In this document: one piece after another, positions 54,091-62,336 of the stretch
Layout: each line of letters starts with the position of its first letter
Position numbering within the stretch: position 1 is the first letter of the stretch
NCBI RefSeq assembly: GCF_937898475.1
Contig: NZ_CALEJS010000016.1
Coordinates: 930,001 to 994,000, forward strand
Source: an uncultured Chitinophaga sp.
GTDB lineage: Bacteria > Bacteroidota > Bacteroidia > Chitinophagales > Chitinophagaceae
Length of the DNA: 64,000 bases
Direction of reading: 5' to 3'
Made by a program: the position numbers and the translations under genes
The notes under the pieces: generated by a model
Databases searched by the model: none
What the model was told of the DNA's origin: nothing
Seen by the model: only the letters and a program-made list of their open reading frames with translations

Positions 54091-54486
54091 ATGCTGCGTA
54101 TGAAAAGTAAGCAACCGAAACCAGGCCAGAAGGTTCCACGTGAAAAGGAACAGGCAGACAAGCCACTACCACCGAAGATAGACGAGCTGGAGGAGAAAAG
54201 AGACAAGACCTTTCCGGGTTATCCCGTTTATCCACCCGGAGAAGATATCATGAACCGGGGAGAAAAGGAAGATCTGGATGTGGAAAACCTTTCCCGAAGC
54301 GACAGGGGAAAGGGGCATAAACATTCCCCACAAAAACCACCGGCTCCGGATGAAGAAGAAGGACTGGACGTTCCTGGCGCAGAACTGGATAACAGTAATG
54401 AAGAGATCGGGAATGAAGACGAGGAAAATAACTTCTACAGTCTGGGTGGCGACCGTCATGAAGACCTGGAAGAAGATCCGTCATAA
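54091..54486 (+). CDS. acidic, disordered hypothetical protein (131 aa)
   Basis: I do not know a function. An in-frame ATG at 54100 is an alternative start. The composition is Glu/Asp/Lys/Pro-rich with no hydrophobic core. The middle contains KTFPGYPVYPPGEDIMNR, which I recall as a recurring motif in Chitinophagaceae hypotheticals. The C-terminus is very acidic (NEEIGNEDEENN and EDLEEDPS). It probably forms no stable fold and may bind a cation or basic protein. Its first codons carry a near-parS sequence (54133-54146). Its end overlaps the convergent cardiolipin synthase gene by 6 bases. Confidence 0.6.
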   Translation: MLRMKSKQPKPGQKVPREKEQADKPLPPKIDELEEKRDKTFPGYPVYPPGEDIMNRGEKEDLDVENLSRSDRGKGHKHSPQKPPAPDEEEGLDVPGAELDNSNEEIGNEDEENNFYSLGGDRHEDLEEDPS

Positions 54487-55959
54487 CAAGGGTGTTAACA
54501 ACCTGCAGAGGGCATCTATAAATTTTTCAAACAATGACCGGTTTTTCCAGGACCGGCGGGTGATGAGTGTTGCATCTTCGAGGTCCTTCTCAAAGGCATC
54601 CTGCAGCTCCTTTACTACCAGTCGATCATACATGATAATGGCAATTTCAAAATTGAGATAGAAGCTGCGATTATCGAGATTGACCGTACCAACAATCGCC
54701 AGGTTGTCATCTATGATCATGGTCTTTGCATGTATAAATCCCTTTTCGTAAAAGTAGATCTTTACACCTGCATCCAGCATGGGTTTTATGAATGACTGAG
54801 CGGCATGTTGTACAAAGAAGGAGTCGCCACGTTTGGGAAGTAAAAGTTCTACATCTTTTCCTGCCAGCGCGGCCATTTGCAGCGCGCTTAACAATTGTTC
54901 ATTGGGAATGAAGTAAGGATTGCTGATGCGGATGCGTCGCCTTGCTACATTGATGGCCATCAGTATGCTCTGCATGGCCATGGGCCATTGTGAGTCGGGT
55001 CCGCTGGCAACAATATCTGTAAAGCAGTTTGCTGTAAATTCTGCACGGCGAAAGTACGGGAAAGCAAAAGGAAAACTTTCTTTGCTGCAGTAACGGTAGC
55101 TCATCATGAATTGCAGCTGCAGCTGGTTCACCACATCGCCTTCCAGCTGCAGATGTGTATCCCGCCAGTATACTTCGTTGTGGCCGTTGTTGATGTAGCG
55201 CTCATCCATATTGATGCCACCGGTAAAACCAATCTTTCCATCAATCACAATGATCTTGCGGTGATTGCGGTAGTTGGCGTTCAGGTAAAAGTCAACCAGC
55301 ACCGGTGAAAAGGCATATACTTCTGCGCCGTGTTCTTTAAGACGTTTGGTGATGGGGCCCATGTGATCGCAGCCAAGATCATCATAAATAAAACGCACTT
55401 CCACACCGGCTTTCAGCTTTTCTATCAGGATATCCACCACGGCATTGCCAATGCTGTCTACCGCGAAAATGTAATATTCCATGTGAATGTGATGCTCTGC
55501 ATTACGCAGGGCATCCATGACTGCAGGAAATTTCTGCTCTCCGTTGATCAGTACTTTTGCACGGTTATTTTTAGTAAGCAGTGAATGCATGGTGTTTAAC
55601 AACATGGCCGAGACCTCCTGCTTGCTTGCTACCTGCTGTCGCAGCTCTACCTGCATCTGTTCTATCTCGGGGCGCTTGTTTTCCCAGTATCGCAGCATCA
55701 ATGTTTCATCCCGTGTACCTTTCAACGTGAAACGCTTTCTTTTGCGGAGGTCGCGCCCCAGGTAATAATACACGATCAATCCCAGGAGCGGAACAAAAAT
55801 CAGCAGCAGGATATAGCCCATGGCCTTGATGGGATTGCGGTTCTCCAGCAGTATGGTGCCTACCACACCGATGAAGGAGAGCAACACCAGTACAATACTG
55901 ATGATCTTTATTACCAGGTGCCAGTTGGTTTCCTTCAGTAAGCTCAGAATGGTAAACAC
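54481..55959 (-). CDS. cls: cardiolipin synthase (phospholipase D family)
   Basis: The 492-residue protein starts at GTG (55959). Two N-terminal membrane segments (VIKIISIVLVLLSFIGVVGTILL and MGYILLLIFVPLLGLIVYYYLG) precede two PLD domains. Each has an intact HxKxxxxD motif: NHRKIIVIDGKIGFTGG near residue 235 and HAKTMIIDDNLAIVG near 410. It makes cardiolipin from two phosphatidylglycerols in the inner membrane. It is 34 bases downstream of the MFS transporter gene, so the two may be co-transcribed. Confidence 0.95.
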   Translation of the reverse strand: MFTILSLLKETNWHLVIKIISIVLVLLSFIGVVGTILLENRNPIKAMGYILLLIFVPLLGLIVYYYLGRDLRKRKRFTLKGTRDETLMLRYWENKRPEIEQMQVELRQQVASKQEVSAMLLNTMHSLLTKNNRAKVLINGEQKFPAVMDALRNAEHHIHMEYYIFAVDSIGNAVVDILIEKLKAGVEVRFIYDDLGCDHMGPITKRLKEHGAEVYAFSPVLVDFYLNANYRNHRKIIVIDGKIGFTGGINMDERYINNGHNEVYWRDTHLQLEGDVVNQLQLQFMMSYRYCSKESFPFAFPYFRRAEFTANCFTDIVASGPDSQWPMAMQSILMAINVARRRIRISNPYFIPNEQLLSALQMAALAGKDVELLLPKRGDSFFVQHAAQSFIKPMLDAGVKIYFYEKGFIHAKTMIIDDNLAIVGTVNLDNRSFYLNFEIAIIMYDRLVVKELQDAFEKDLEDATLITRRSWKNRSLFEKFIDALCRLLTPLL

Positions 55960-55993
55960 GGATTGAAAGGTATTATACAGATAAAGATAAAGC

Positions 55994-57295
55994 TTATTTG
56001 GTATCCCTGTCTATATAGGAAGTATGCCTGGTATCTCTTATCAACACGTATACGATCAGGGAGATAAAAATGCATAAGGTAATGTACCAGTAGTACCAGG
56101 GCTCGTTGCCAATGTGTTTAAAATAGAGGGCTATATATTCTGCCGTACCGCCAAATATGGCTACCGTGAGGGCATAAGGTAAACCTACGCCCAGGGCCCT
56201 TATTTCGGCAGGGAAGAGCTCTGCTTTAACAACGGCATTGATAGCGGTGTAGCCGCTTACGATCAGCAGTGCTGCCTGTATCAGTAAAAATGCGCTGATG
56301 GCAGAAGTGGTATGACTGAGTGTGGTTAATATGGGAACGGTGAACAGGGTACCTGATATACCAAAGCCGATCAGTAAAGGTTTGCGCCCGTATTTATCTG
56401 ATAGCATACCAAACAAAGGCTGCAGGCAGGCGTAGATGAGCATAAGTATAAAAACAATAAGCGTTGATTGCTCCTTGCTGAGATGCACCGTATTCACCAG
56501 GAATTTCTGCATGTAGGTAGTATAGGTATAGAATGCCAGCGTGCCGCCCATGGTAAGGCCGATTACAGTAAGTACGGCGCGGGGGTGTTGTCTGATCAGC
56601 ACGGCCAGGGAACCGCGTTCCGACTTCTGTTCATCAAGCCTGACAGATTCCTGCATATTGCGGCGCATATAAAGCACCACCAAAGCCAGCAGTGCGCCAA
56701 TAAAGAAAGGTATGCGCCATCCCCACTCGGTGAGCTGGGCGGGACTAAGAAATATTTTCTGCAGCAGCAATTGGATACCCAGGGCGATGAGCTGACCACC
56801 GATGAGGGTAACATACTGGAAGCTGGAAAAGAATCCCCGCTTTTCAGGGGTGGCAATCTCGCTCAGGTAAGTGGCAGAGGTGCCGTATTCGCCACCAACG
56901 CTCAGGCCTTGTAACAAACGTGCGAGTAATAAAAGGATGGGAGCGAGGATACCAATGGTTTTGTAGCCCGGTGTAAGGCCTATCATGAGTGAACCCAGTG
57001 ACATTAACAGCACAGAAAGGGTCATGGCAGCCTTACGGCCCTTACGGTCTGCAATACGCCCGAACAGCCAGCCGCCAATGGGCCGCATCAGGAATCCTAC
57101 GGCGAAAATAGCGGCGGTATTGAGCAGCTTTGCGGTATCGTTCCCATCCGGGAAAAAGACGGGAGCAAAGTACAGGGTAAAGGCTGCGTAGGCGTACCAG
57201 TCGTACCATTCTACCAGGTTGCCTGCAGAACCGGTGATGATGGCTTTCAGCCGCCAGGCGGTATTGTGTTGCGTGGAAGGAGCGGTGTTTATCAT
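55994..57295 (-). CDS. MHS/MFS-family transporter (metabolite:H+ symporter type)
   Basis: I start it at the ATG at 57295 (MINTAPSTQHNTAWRLKAIITGSAGNLVEWYDWYAY), giving 433 residues and 12 membrane segments. The open frame extends a further 160 codons upstream across the divergent rpiA promoter, with no transporter features. The MHS signatures are GNLVEWYDWYAYAAFTLYFAPVFFP and the loop RPIGGWLFGRIADRKGRKAAM. SVGGEYGTSATYLSEIATPEKRGF matches the family. MHS members carry compounds such as alpha-ketoglutarate, proline betaine or shikimate. Which one is unknown. Confidence 0.92.
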   Translation of the reverse strand: MINTAPSTQHNTAWRLKAIITGSAGNLVEWYDWYAYAAFTLYFAPVFFPDGNDTAKLLNTAAIFAVGFLMRPIGGWLFGRIADRKGRKAAMTLSVLLMSLGSLMIGLTPGYKTIGILAPILLLLARLLQGLSVGGEYGTSATYLSEIATPEKRGFFSSFQYVTLIGGQLIALGIQLLLQKIFLSPAQLTEWGWRIPFFIGALLALVVLYMRRNMQESVRLDEQKSERGSLAVLIRQHPRAVLTVIGLTMGGTLAFYTYTTYMQKFLVNTVHLSKEQSTLIVFILMLIYACLQPLFGMLSDKYGRKPLLIGFGISGTLFTVPILTTLSHTTSAISAFLLIQAALLIVSGYTAINAVVKAELFPAEIRALGVGLPYALTVAIFGGTAEYIALYFKHIGNEPWYYWYITLCIFISLIVYVLIRDTRHTSYIDRDTK

Positions 57296-57371
57296 GGAAT
57301 ATTTTTGAACCGGGAAGAAGGTCAAAAATAAACGCTTTTTATATAAATTATCAGGATGTGGGCTGTTCTTG

Positions 57372-57379
57372 TATCTTCG
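57372..57379 (+). promoter_or_regulatory. -7-like element of rpiA
   Basis: TATCTTCG differs from TAnnTTTG at one position and lies 24 bases before the rpiA ATG. It has no clear -33 box. Confidence 0.4.
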
Positions 57380-57403
57380 CAACAGATCAATATCAGTTAT
57401 ACT

Positions 57404-58087
57404 ATGCAGGATACCATTACAAATGCCAAAAAGGTGGCAGGAGAAAAAGCGGCGGAGCTGATCCGTCCGGGAATGGTGGTTGGTCTCGGAACCGGGTCTA
57501 CCGCCTACTGGGCCATACAAAAAATTGGATCCATGGTGAAGCAGGGACTGGATATCAGGGCCATTGCCACCTCTGAAGCATCGGCCCGGCTGGCGGGTGA
57601 TCTGGGTATACCGCTGACCACCTTTGCAGCAACGCAGCACATAGATATGGATATTGACGGGGCAGATGAAATAAGTGAAAAACTGGATGTCATTAAAGGC
57701 GGCGGCGGCGCCCTGCTGCGTGAAAAAATAGTAGCCTATCATAGCCGGCAGCTGGTGATCATAGCAGATGAGCATAAGTATGTACCTGTGCTTGGAAAGT
57801 TTCCGCTGGCAGTAGAAGTGATCCCATTTGGCTGGGAAATCACCCGGGTTAAGCTGGAAAGCCTGGGATGTAAGCCGGAGTTAAGAAAGAAAGACGGCAA
57901 GATATTTATCACAGATAACGGGAACTACATTATTGATTGCGCTTTTGGCACCATAAAGGATCCCGCAGCTGTGAATGCAGCCATTGATGATATTCCTGGT
58001 GTGGTAGAATCAGGATTGTTTGTACAGATGGCGCATACAGTAGTGCTGGGCTTTGAGGATGGCAGCACAAAAATACTCCAGCGGTAA
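57404..58087 (+). CDS. rpiA: ribose-5-phosphate isomerase A
   Basis: The start is the ATG at 57404 (MQDTITNAKKVAGEKAAELI), giving 227 residues. The RpiA motifs are all there: GMVVGLGTGSTAYWAI at residues 24-39, DGADEISEKLDVIKGGGGALLREKIVA with the catalytic Asp and Glu, and ELRKKDGKIFITDNGNYIID. It interconverts ribose 5-phosphate and ribulose 5-phosphate in the pentose-phosphate pathway. It is divergent from the MFS transporter and has a hairpin terminator after it. Confidence 0.97.
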   Translation: MQDTITNAKKVAGEKAAELIRPGMVVGLGTGSTAYWAIQKIGSMVKQGLDIRAIATSEASARLAGDLGIPLTTFAATQHIDMDIDGADEISEKLDVIKGGGGALLREKIVAYHSRQLVIIADEHKYVPVLGKFPLAVEVIPFGWEITRVKLESLGCKPELRKKDGKIFITDNGNYIIDCAFGTIKDPAAVNAAIDDIPGVVESGLFVQMAHTVVLGFEDGSTKILQR

Positions 58088-58154
58088 AGCTGAGCAGCAC
58101 AGTTATAACGTGAATGCCTGTTTGAAAATAAAATAGCAGTATATTTTTTACTGA

Positions 58155-58185
58155 TATGCCGGACCGGATCCGGCATATTTGTTTT
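58155..58185 (+). terminator. terminator of rpiA
   Basis: TATGCCGGA (58155-58163) and TCCGGCATA (58169-58177) are perfect 9-base arms around CCGGA, followed by TTTGTTTT. Confidence 0.85.
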
Positions 58186-58194
58186 CCAGGGATA

Positions 58195-58869
58195 TCATTC
58201 AAAACCAAAAGTATAGCTGTGACCGTTATAGTGAAATAACCGGCCTTCCTGAGCAATTTCCAGGCGGATGGGCAGGATGCTGTTGGGGTGATTGGTAGGG
58301 AACCAGTGACGGCCTTTGCTGACAACGATTAGCAGGCCTTCTTCATCGCCTGCAGCCTTGAACTGATCGCCATAGTCTTTCCAGACATCAACCGTAGTAT
58401 GGGACTGCAGCGTTTGGATAAAAGCGGCAGTATCATCTACAGGCACACCTACTTCGCTGACACACAGCATATGTTTTGCGCTGAAGTGCGTATCATGCGT
58501 GTCCTGCTGCAGGTTGTAGCGCGCAATGCATTCCATGATATTCTGTTCTGCATCATAAAAGTAAACAGAGCGGGCGTTCCAGTTTGGAAAATCGACTACG
58601 GCGGCGCCGTCTTTCGGGATGAGCGTAACACCTTTATCAGACAGGAAAGGTACTACATCCGGCAGCAATTGGGGCGTAACGTTGAAGGCGATGTGGTAGG
58701 GAGTATCCTTGAGGTTCCGGGTTTGTGAAAACTCCAGCAGGGTATGACCTGCCTGTACACAAAAGCCGGTTTCATAGCTGTGTACAAGCGGCAGGCCAAG
58801 CAGGCCTGCATAAAAGGCCTGCTGACTGGCTGCATTATTGCAGAGCAGGTGTAATTTTCTGAAACGCAT
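58195..58869 (-). CDS. VOC-family (glyoxalase/dioxygenase-like) protein
   Basis: The 224-residue protein carries a VOC beta-alpha-beta-beta-beta module at the start: KLHLLCNNAASQQAFYAGLLGLPLV, ETGFCVQAGHTLLEFSQT, YHIAFNV and SVYFYDAEQNIMECIARYN, with a His and a Glu that could bind a metal. The second half (HMLCVSEVGVPVDDTAAFIQTLQSHT) looks like a partial second module without clear ligands. The function is unknown. It is a single gene. Confidence 0.8.
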   Translation of the reverse strand: MRFRKLHLLCNNAASQQAFYAGLLGLPLVHSYETGFCVQAGHTLLEFSQTRNLKDTPYHIAFNVTPQLLPDVVPFLSDKGVTLIPKDGAAVVDFPNWNARSVYFYDAEQNIMECIARYNLQQDTHDTHFSAKHMLCVSEVGVPVDDTAAFIQTLQSHTTVDVWKDYGDQFKAAGDEEGLLIVVSKGRHWFPTNHPNSILPIRLEIAQEGRLFHYNGHSYTFGFE

Positions 58870-58978
58870 AGATCAGCTGATTGGGTACTGCAAATTTCTA
58901 TGAAATACTTCAAAACAAGTGATCTTTAAATAGTTTTACTGTAAAGCCTGACTTTACAATTAAGGCCCGGCTTTGTGA

Positions 58979-60763
58979 TTATTGCTGTGCAGCAGCCCAG
59001 TCATCAAGATAATGTTCAAGCACATTCAGCGGCATATCTCCCTGCGCCAGTAAGGCATCATGAAAGCTGACGATGTTGAAGCGGGGGCCTAACAATTGCT
59101 GGTATTTATCGCGCAGCCGGAATATTTCCAATTGGCCCGTTTTGTAAGAGAGCGCCTGTCCGGGCATTGCCATATAACGCTCAACGGAGGTCACTGCTTC
59201 TTCTTCACTGATAGATTCATGCTGCAGCATATAGGCAATGGCCGCTTCCCTTGTCATTTTACCGGTGTGAATGCCAACATCCAGCACCAGGCGTATAGCG
59301 CGGTGGATTTCGTTGTTCAGGGCGCCTATCTGTTGTGCCATATCGTTATAGCAGCCCAGTTGTTTGCCGAAGGATTCACAGTACATGGCCCATCCTTCAG
59401 TGAAAGCACTGTAGTTGATCTGCCGTCTGAATGTAGGCAGCGTGGTGTTTTCCTGCTGCAGGGAGATCTGGTAGTGATGCCCTGGAATGGCCTCATGTAT
59501 AAATGTGGCTTCCATACCCATGAAGGTTACATTGATCTTTGTAGCATCCGGGATAGGAACATAGAAAATTCCGGGTCGGCTGCCATCTATTGCGCCGATG
59601 GTATAGGAAGGTCCGTTCTGTGATGCTTCACGGAAGGCTTCTACCCGGCGAATCTCGAACTTTGACTTTGGCGTAAGGCTGAGTATCGTATGCAGATGGG
59701 GCGTGATCTTATCATAGATCTGCCGGTATGCGTTTAACACCTGTTCCGGTGTTTTGAAAGGCATAAACCGGCGATCTGTTCTGAGAAAGACAAAGAATTC
59801 CTGCAGGCTGCCTTTGAAACCGCTCTGCACTTTTTGTTGTTCGATAGCTGCGGTAATGCGGGCTACTTCTTTCAGGCCTGTTTCATAGATCTCCTCCGGC
59901 GAGCGGTGGGTAGTGGTGAAATACCGCACATAATATTTGTACAGTTCCGCGCCATTGGTAACAGCGGAAAGTCCGGCGGCATCAGCAGCATGTTGCAGAT
60001 AATCGTTCTTCAGAAAATCTGCCAGCCGCTGGTAAGCAGGCAGCAGTTGTGTTATTAATGCCTGTAGCAAATCATGTTTTATCCGCTCACGGTCTGAGCC
60101 CTGAATAGCTGCAGGGATCTTATTGAGGGGAAGGAACAGTATGTTCTTCGCGGTATCTTTTCCTGCAAGGTCTTCCATCTGCGGTATCATTTTCAGCACC
60201 AGCGCTTTAGGCAAGACCATACCGATGGCCATGCCTTTTTTCATGTTGGCGATAGTGGTATCTGTCCAGGTGGAAAATGCAGCAATACGTTTAATCCAGT
60301 TGTTATAATCCTTTACGGTCTGGAAGGGTTGCGCAGAATTGCCGGAGCCCAACTGTCCGATGAGCAGCGGAAGGGAGGAGAACTGGTTAATTGGCAGGTA
60401 TTCCGGATGATAGTTCATCTTCTCAAGGTCCATTTCAAGCATGTCCTTCAGTACATCAAAAGAGATGCGGTCTGCCGTGTTCAGTGATGCTCTATTATAT
60501 TCGGACAGCAGGCCCAGGTATTTTTTATCAGATTGTTCTTTCTGTTTTAAGTAAGGAGCGGCTCCATCATTTGCCAGCTGGTCATCATAGCGGTGATCGC
60601 CGCTGAATGTTGCAGTGATGGGATCAAGCTGCAGGCTTTCTTTATAATAATCTTCGAAAAGACGGTGCAGCGACAGATTTCGTGCCTGAGCAGCAGCATC
60701 CTGACCAGCATAACCACAGTATGCAAACAGCAGGATGGTGATCTTAAGCATGGAATGTTTCAT
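58979..60763 (-). CDS. exported DUF885-family putative metallopeptidase
   Basis: I start it at the ATG at 60763 (MKHSMLKITILLFAYCGYAGQDAAAQ), a signal peptide, giving 594 residues. A longer frame upstream crosses the neighbouring gene and is not supported. DUF885 text follows: YYKESLQLDPITATFSGDHRYDD, the putative zinc site ATFIHEAIPGHHYQ (HExxxGHH) with a later SAFTEGWAMYCE Glu, and AIAYMLQHESISEEEAVTSVERYMAMPGQALSYKTGQ. The family is related to carboxypeptidases. The substrate is unknown. It is 4 bases downstream of the GNAT gene, so the two form an operon. Confidence 0.88.
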   Translation of the reverse strand: MKHSMLKITILLFAYCGYAGQDAAAQARNLSLHRLFEDYYKESLQLDPITATFSGDHRYDDQLANDGAAPYLKQKEQSDKKYLGLLSEYNRASLNTADRISFDVLKDMLEMDLEKMNYHPEYLPINQFSSLPLLIGQLGSGNSAQPFQTVKDYNNWIKRIAAFSTWTDTTIANMKKGMAIGMVLPKALVLKMIPQMEDLAGKDTAKNILFLPLNKIPAAIQGSDRERIKHDLLQALITQLLPAYQRLADFLKNDYLQHAADAAGLSAVTNGAELYKYYVRYFTTTHRSPEEIYETGLKEVARITAAIEQQKVQSGFKGSLQEFFVFLRTDRRFMPFKTPEQVLNAYRQIYDKITPHLHTILSLTPKSKFEIRRVEAFREASQNGPSYTIGAIDGSRPGIFYVPIPDATKINVTFMGMEATFIHEAIPGHHYQISLQQENTTLPTFRRQINYSAFTEGWAMYCESFGKQLGCYNDMAQQIGALNNEIHRAIRLVLDVGIHTGKMTREAAIAYMLQHESISEEEAVTSVERYMAMPGQALSYKTGQLEIFRLRDKYQQLLGPRFNIVSFHDALLAQGDMPLNVLEHYLDDWAAAQQ

Positions 60764-60767
60764 AACG

Positions 60768-61259
60768 TTAGTGTAAAAGCGATTTAAGCATCCAGATGTT
60801 GCATCCGAAATGTTGTGTATTACCCATAGGTTGCTCCAGGCGGGTAAATCCCATTTTCTCATATAGCGGCAGTGACATGTGCAGCTGCGGCATTGTTTCC
60901 AGGTAAACATGCGTATAACCCAGCTGGCCGGCGCTTTGGAGGCAGGCTGCAATCAGCATTTTACCAATGCCTTTTCCCCTGGCTTCGGGCAGCAGGTAAA
61001 GCTTCACCAGTTCGCAATAAGCAGCTGGCAGTCCGGGGGAGGGGTAAATACCTGCTCCGCCTATGACGGTGTTGTTTTGTTCAGCTACCCAATACCTGGA
61101 TCCGGGCGCTTGAAAGGTTTCAGAAAGTGTGTCCAGTTCAGGATCATAGAAAGCGGTTCCCGGCACTGCGGCATCAAATGAAAGCAGCGTACTGCGGATA
61201 ATGTGCGCCAGCGTACCATTGTCTTGCTGAGCGATAAGCCTTAGTTGAACAGGTTGCAT
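60768..61259 (-). CDS. GNAT-family N-acetyltransferase
   Basis: The 163-residue GNAT protein has the order RYWVAEQNNTVIGGAGIYP, YCELVKLYLLPEARGKGIGKMLIAACLQSAGQLGYTHVYLET, with the acetyl-CoA loop RGKGIGK, and YEKMGFTRLEQPMG. It starts at the ATG at 61259. The substrate is unknown. It is followed after 4 bases by the DUF885 gene. An exact -7 element lies just upstream. Confidence 0.88.
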   Translation of the reverse strand: MQPVQLRLIAQQDNGTLAHIIRSTLLSFDAAVPGTAFYDPELDTLSETFQAPGSRYWVAEQNNTVIGGAGIYPSPGLPAAYCELVKLYLLPEARGKGIGKMLIAACLQSAGQLGYTHVYLETMPQLHMSLPLYEKMGFTRLEQPMGNTQHFGCNIWMLKSLLH

Positions 61260-61277
61260 ATTTTACCCTTGAAGATG

Positions 61278-61285
61278 CAAAGGTA
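61278..61285 (-). promoter_or_regulatory. -7 element of the GNAT-DUF885 operon
   Basis: Minus-strand TACCTTTG is an exact TAnnTTTG match 18 bases upstream of the ATG at 61259. Confidence 0.5.
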
Positions 61286-61333
61286 ACCGGCGGGGTTTGG
61301 TTAAAATTGTATGGTATTAGCGCGGGCTGCTGA

Positions 61334-62134
61334 TCAGATCTTCCTGTACTGTTTAGGCAGCATACCGGTGAGTTGGTGGAAGGTCCTTGTAAAATGCGCC
61401 TGGTCTGAAAAGCCGCATTTGTAGGCGATCTCTGTTAAAGAGAGTTGACTGCTGCGGATCAGTCCGAGTGCTTTTTCAATTTTAACTTTCCTGAAGTATT
61501 CACCCAGTGTGCAGGAGAAATAGCGGCTGAAGTATTTTGAAAGTGTTACGGGATGTACGTTTACCTGGGCGGCAAAGTCGCTGAGGGAGAGTGGCTGATT
61601 CCAAAGATCATTTAACACGGCGGGGATCTGCCTGGCCCAGGAGGGATGGTGTTTTTCTAGGGTGGGGTTGGTGTCAATTAAACTGATACATAATTGATCT
61701 ATAGCGAGCCTGCTGCAGGCATCGTTGTAATAATGTTCTTTTAAAATCCGGGTGAGGCCGCCGGCGTTGAGGGCAGCATTGCTTTCATGCATGAGCGATT
61801 CAGGGGGAATAGCCAGGTTATAGGTTTTAAAGAAAGCCTCGTCTATTTCCAGATTAAATATGCGGGTACCTGGTCGGTAATGCACATTCTGATGAATAAT
61901 ACCGGGATAGTAATACAAACCGGTTCCCGCTATTTGCTGGTCGGTTTTCTTTTCTCTTATTTCCCGGCTGCCGCCGGAGAGGACGTGGGAGAAATGAGGG
62001 TTTGCATGGCAATGCCAGTCGGACGTATAATTTTCCGGAAACACGGTTTCGCTGGTAGTGATGTACCCGATGGTTTTTTCTTTCACTTTTGATCCAACAT
62101 AACAGCCTTTGGCATACACAACAGGATCTGGCAT
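61334..62134 (-). CDS. AraC-family transcriptional regulator
   Basis: I start it at the ATG at 62134 (MPDPVVYAKGCYVGSKVKEKTIGYI), giving 266 residues. Earlier in-frame starts lie in the tRNA terminator and tRNA fragment. The N-terminal half is a cupin-like sensor (YTSDWHCHANPHFSHVLSGGSREI and YYYPGIIHQNVHY). The C-terminal 95 residues have two helix-turn-helix motifs: LSDFAAQVNVHPVTLSKYFSRYFSCTLGEYFRKVKIEKAL and LTEIAYKCGFSDQAHFTRTFHQLTGMLPKQYRK. The effector and targets are unknown. It lies just outside the integrated element. Confidence 0.92.
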   Translation of the reverse strand: MPDPVVYAKGCYVGSKVKEKTIGYITTSETVFPENYTSDWHCHANPHFSHVLSGGSREIREKKTDQQIAGTGLYYYPGIIHQNVHYRPGTRIFNLEIDEAFFKTYNLAIPPESLMHESNAALNAGGLTRILKEHYYNDACSRLAIDQLCISLIDTNPTLEKHHPSWARQIPAVLNDLWNQPLSLSDFAAQVNVHPVTLSKYFSRYFSCTLGEYFRKVKIEKALGLIRSSQLSLTEIAYKCGFSDQAHFTRTFHQLTGMLPKQYRKI

Positions 62135-62165
62135 GGGGTGTAAGTTACGAAGGTTGTGGGCAAAA

Positions 62166-62203
62166 GAAAAAGGGTTCGACGCTGATCGCATCAAACCCTT
62201 TTC
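62166..62203 (-). terminator. terminator downstream of the tRNA-Phe fragment
   Basis: On the minus strand AAAAGGGTTTGA and TCGAACCCTTTT pair with one G-T or mismatch, and a T-rich TTTCTTTT run follows. It was presumably the tRNA gene terminator. Confidence 0.7.
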
Positions 62204-62210
62204 TGTTTCG

Positions 62211-62272
62211 TGGTGTGGGGCGGGATCGAACCGCCGACACAAGGATTTTCAGTCCTTTGCTCTACCGACTGC
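62211..62272 (-). pseudogene. 3' fragment of tRNA-Phe(GAA), the attachment site of the integrated element
   Basis: Read on the minus strand, the sequence begins at CAGTCGGTAGAGC (the second half of a D arm), has the full anticodon arm with GGACTGAAAATCC (anticodon GAA, tRNA-Phe), a variable loop, the T arm GGCGGTTCGATCCCGCC and the 3' acceptor half CCACACC plus discriminator A. The matching 5' acceptor half (expected GGTGTGG) and the first D-arm half are absent. The sequence before CAGTCGG shows no similarity. This is how a tRNA 3' end looks at the far junction of an element that integrated in the tRNA. The intact gene is expected at the other end of the element. Confidence 0.88.
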
Positions 62273-62336
62273 CAGTGCGGGTTTCAGCCGATCACAGCCC
62301 CAATGAGACAGCGTATGAGACACAAGCCATGTGCTT

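Noticed and set aside
57296..57775. 160-codon N-terminal extension of the MFS transporter
   Set aside because: It lies antisense to rpiA and has no transporter-like character; the usual MHS start is at 57295.
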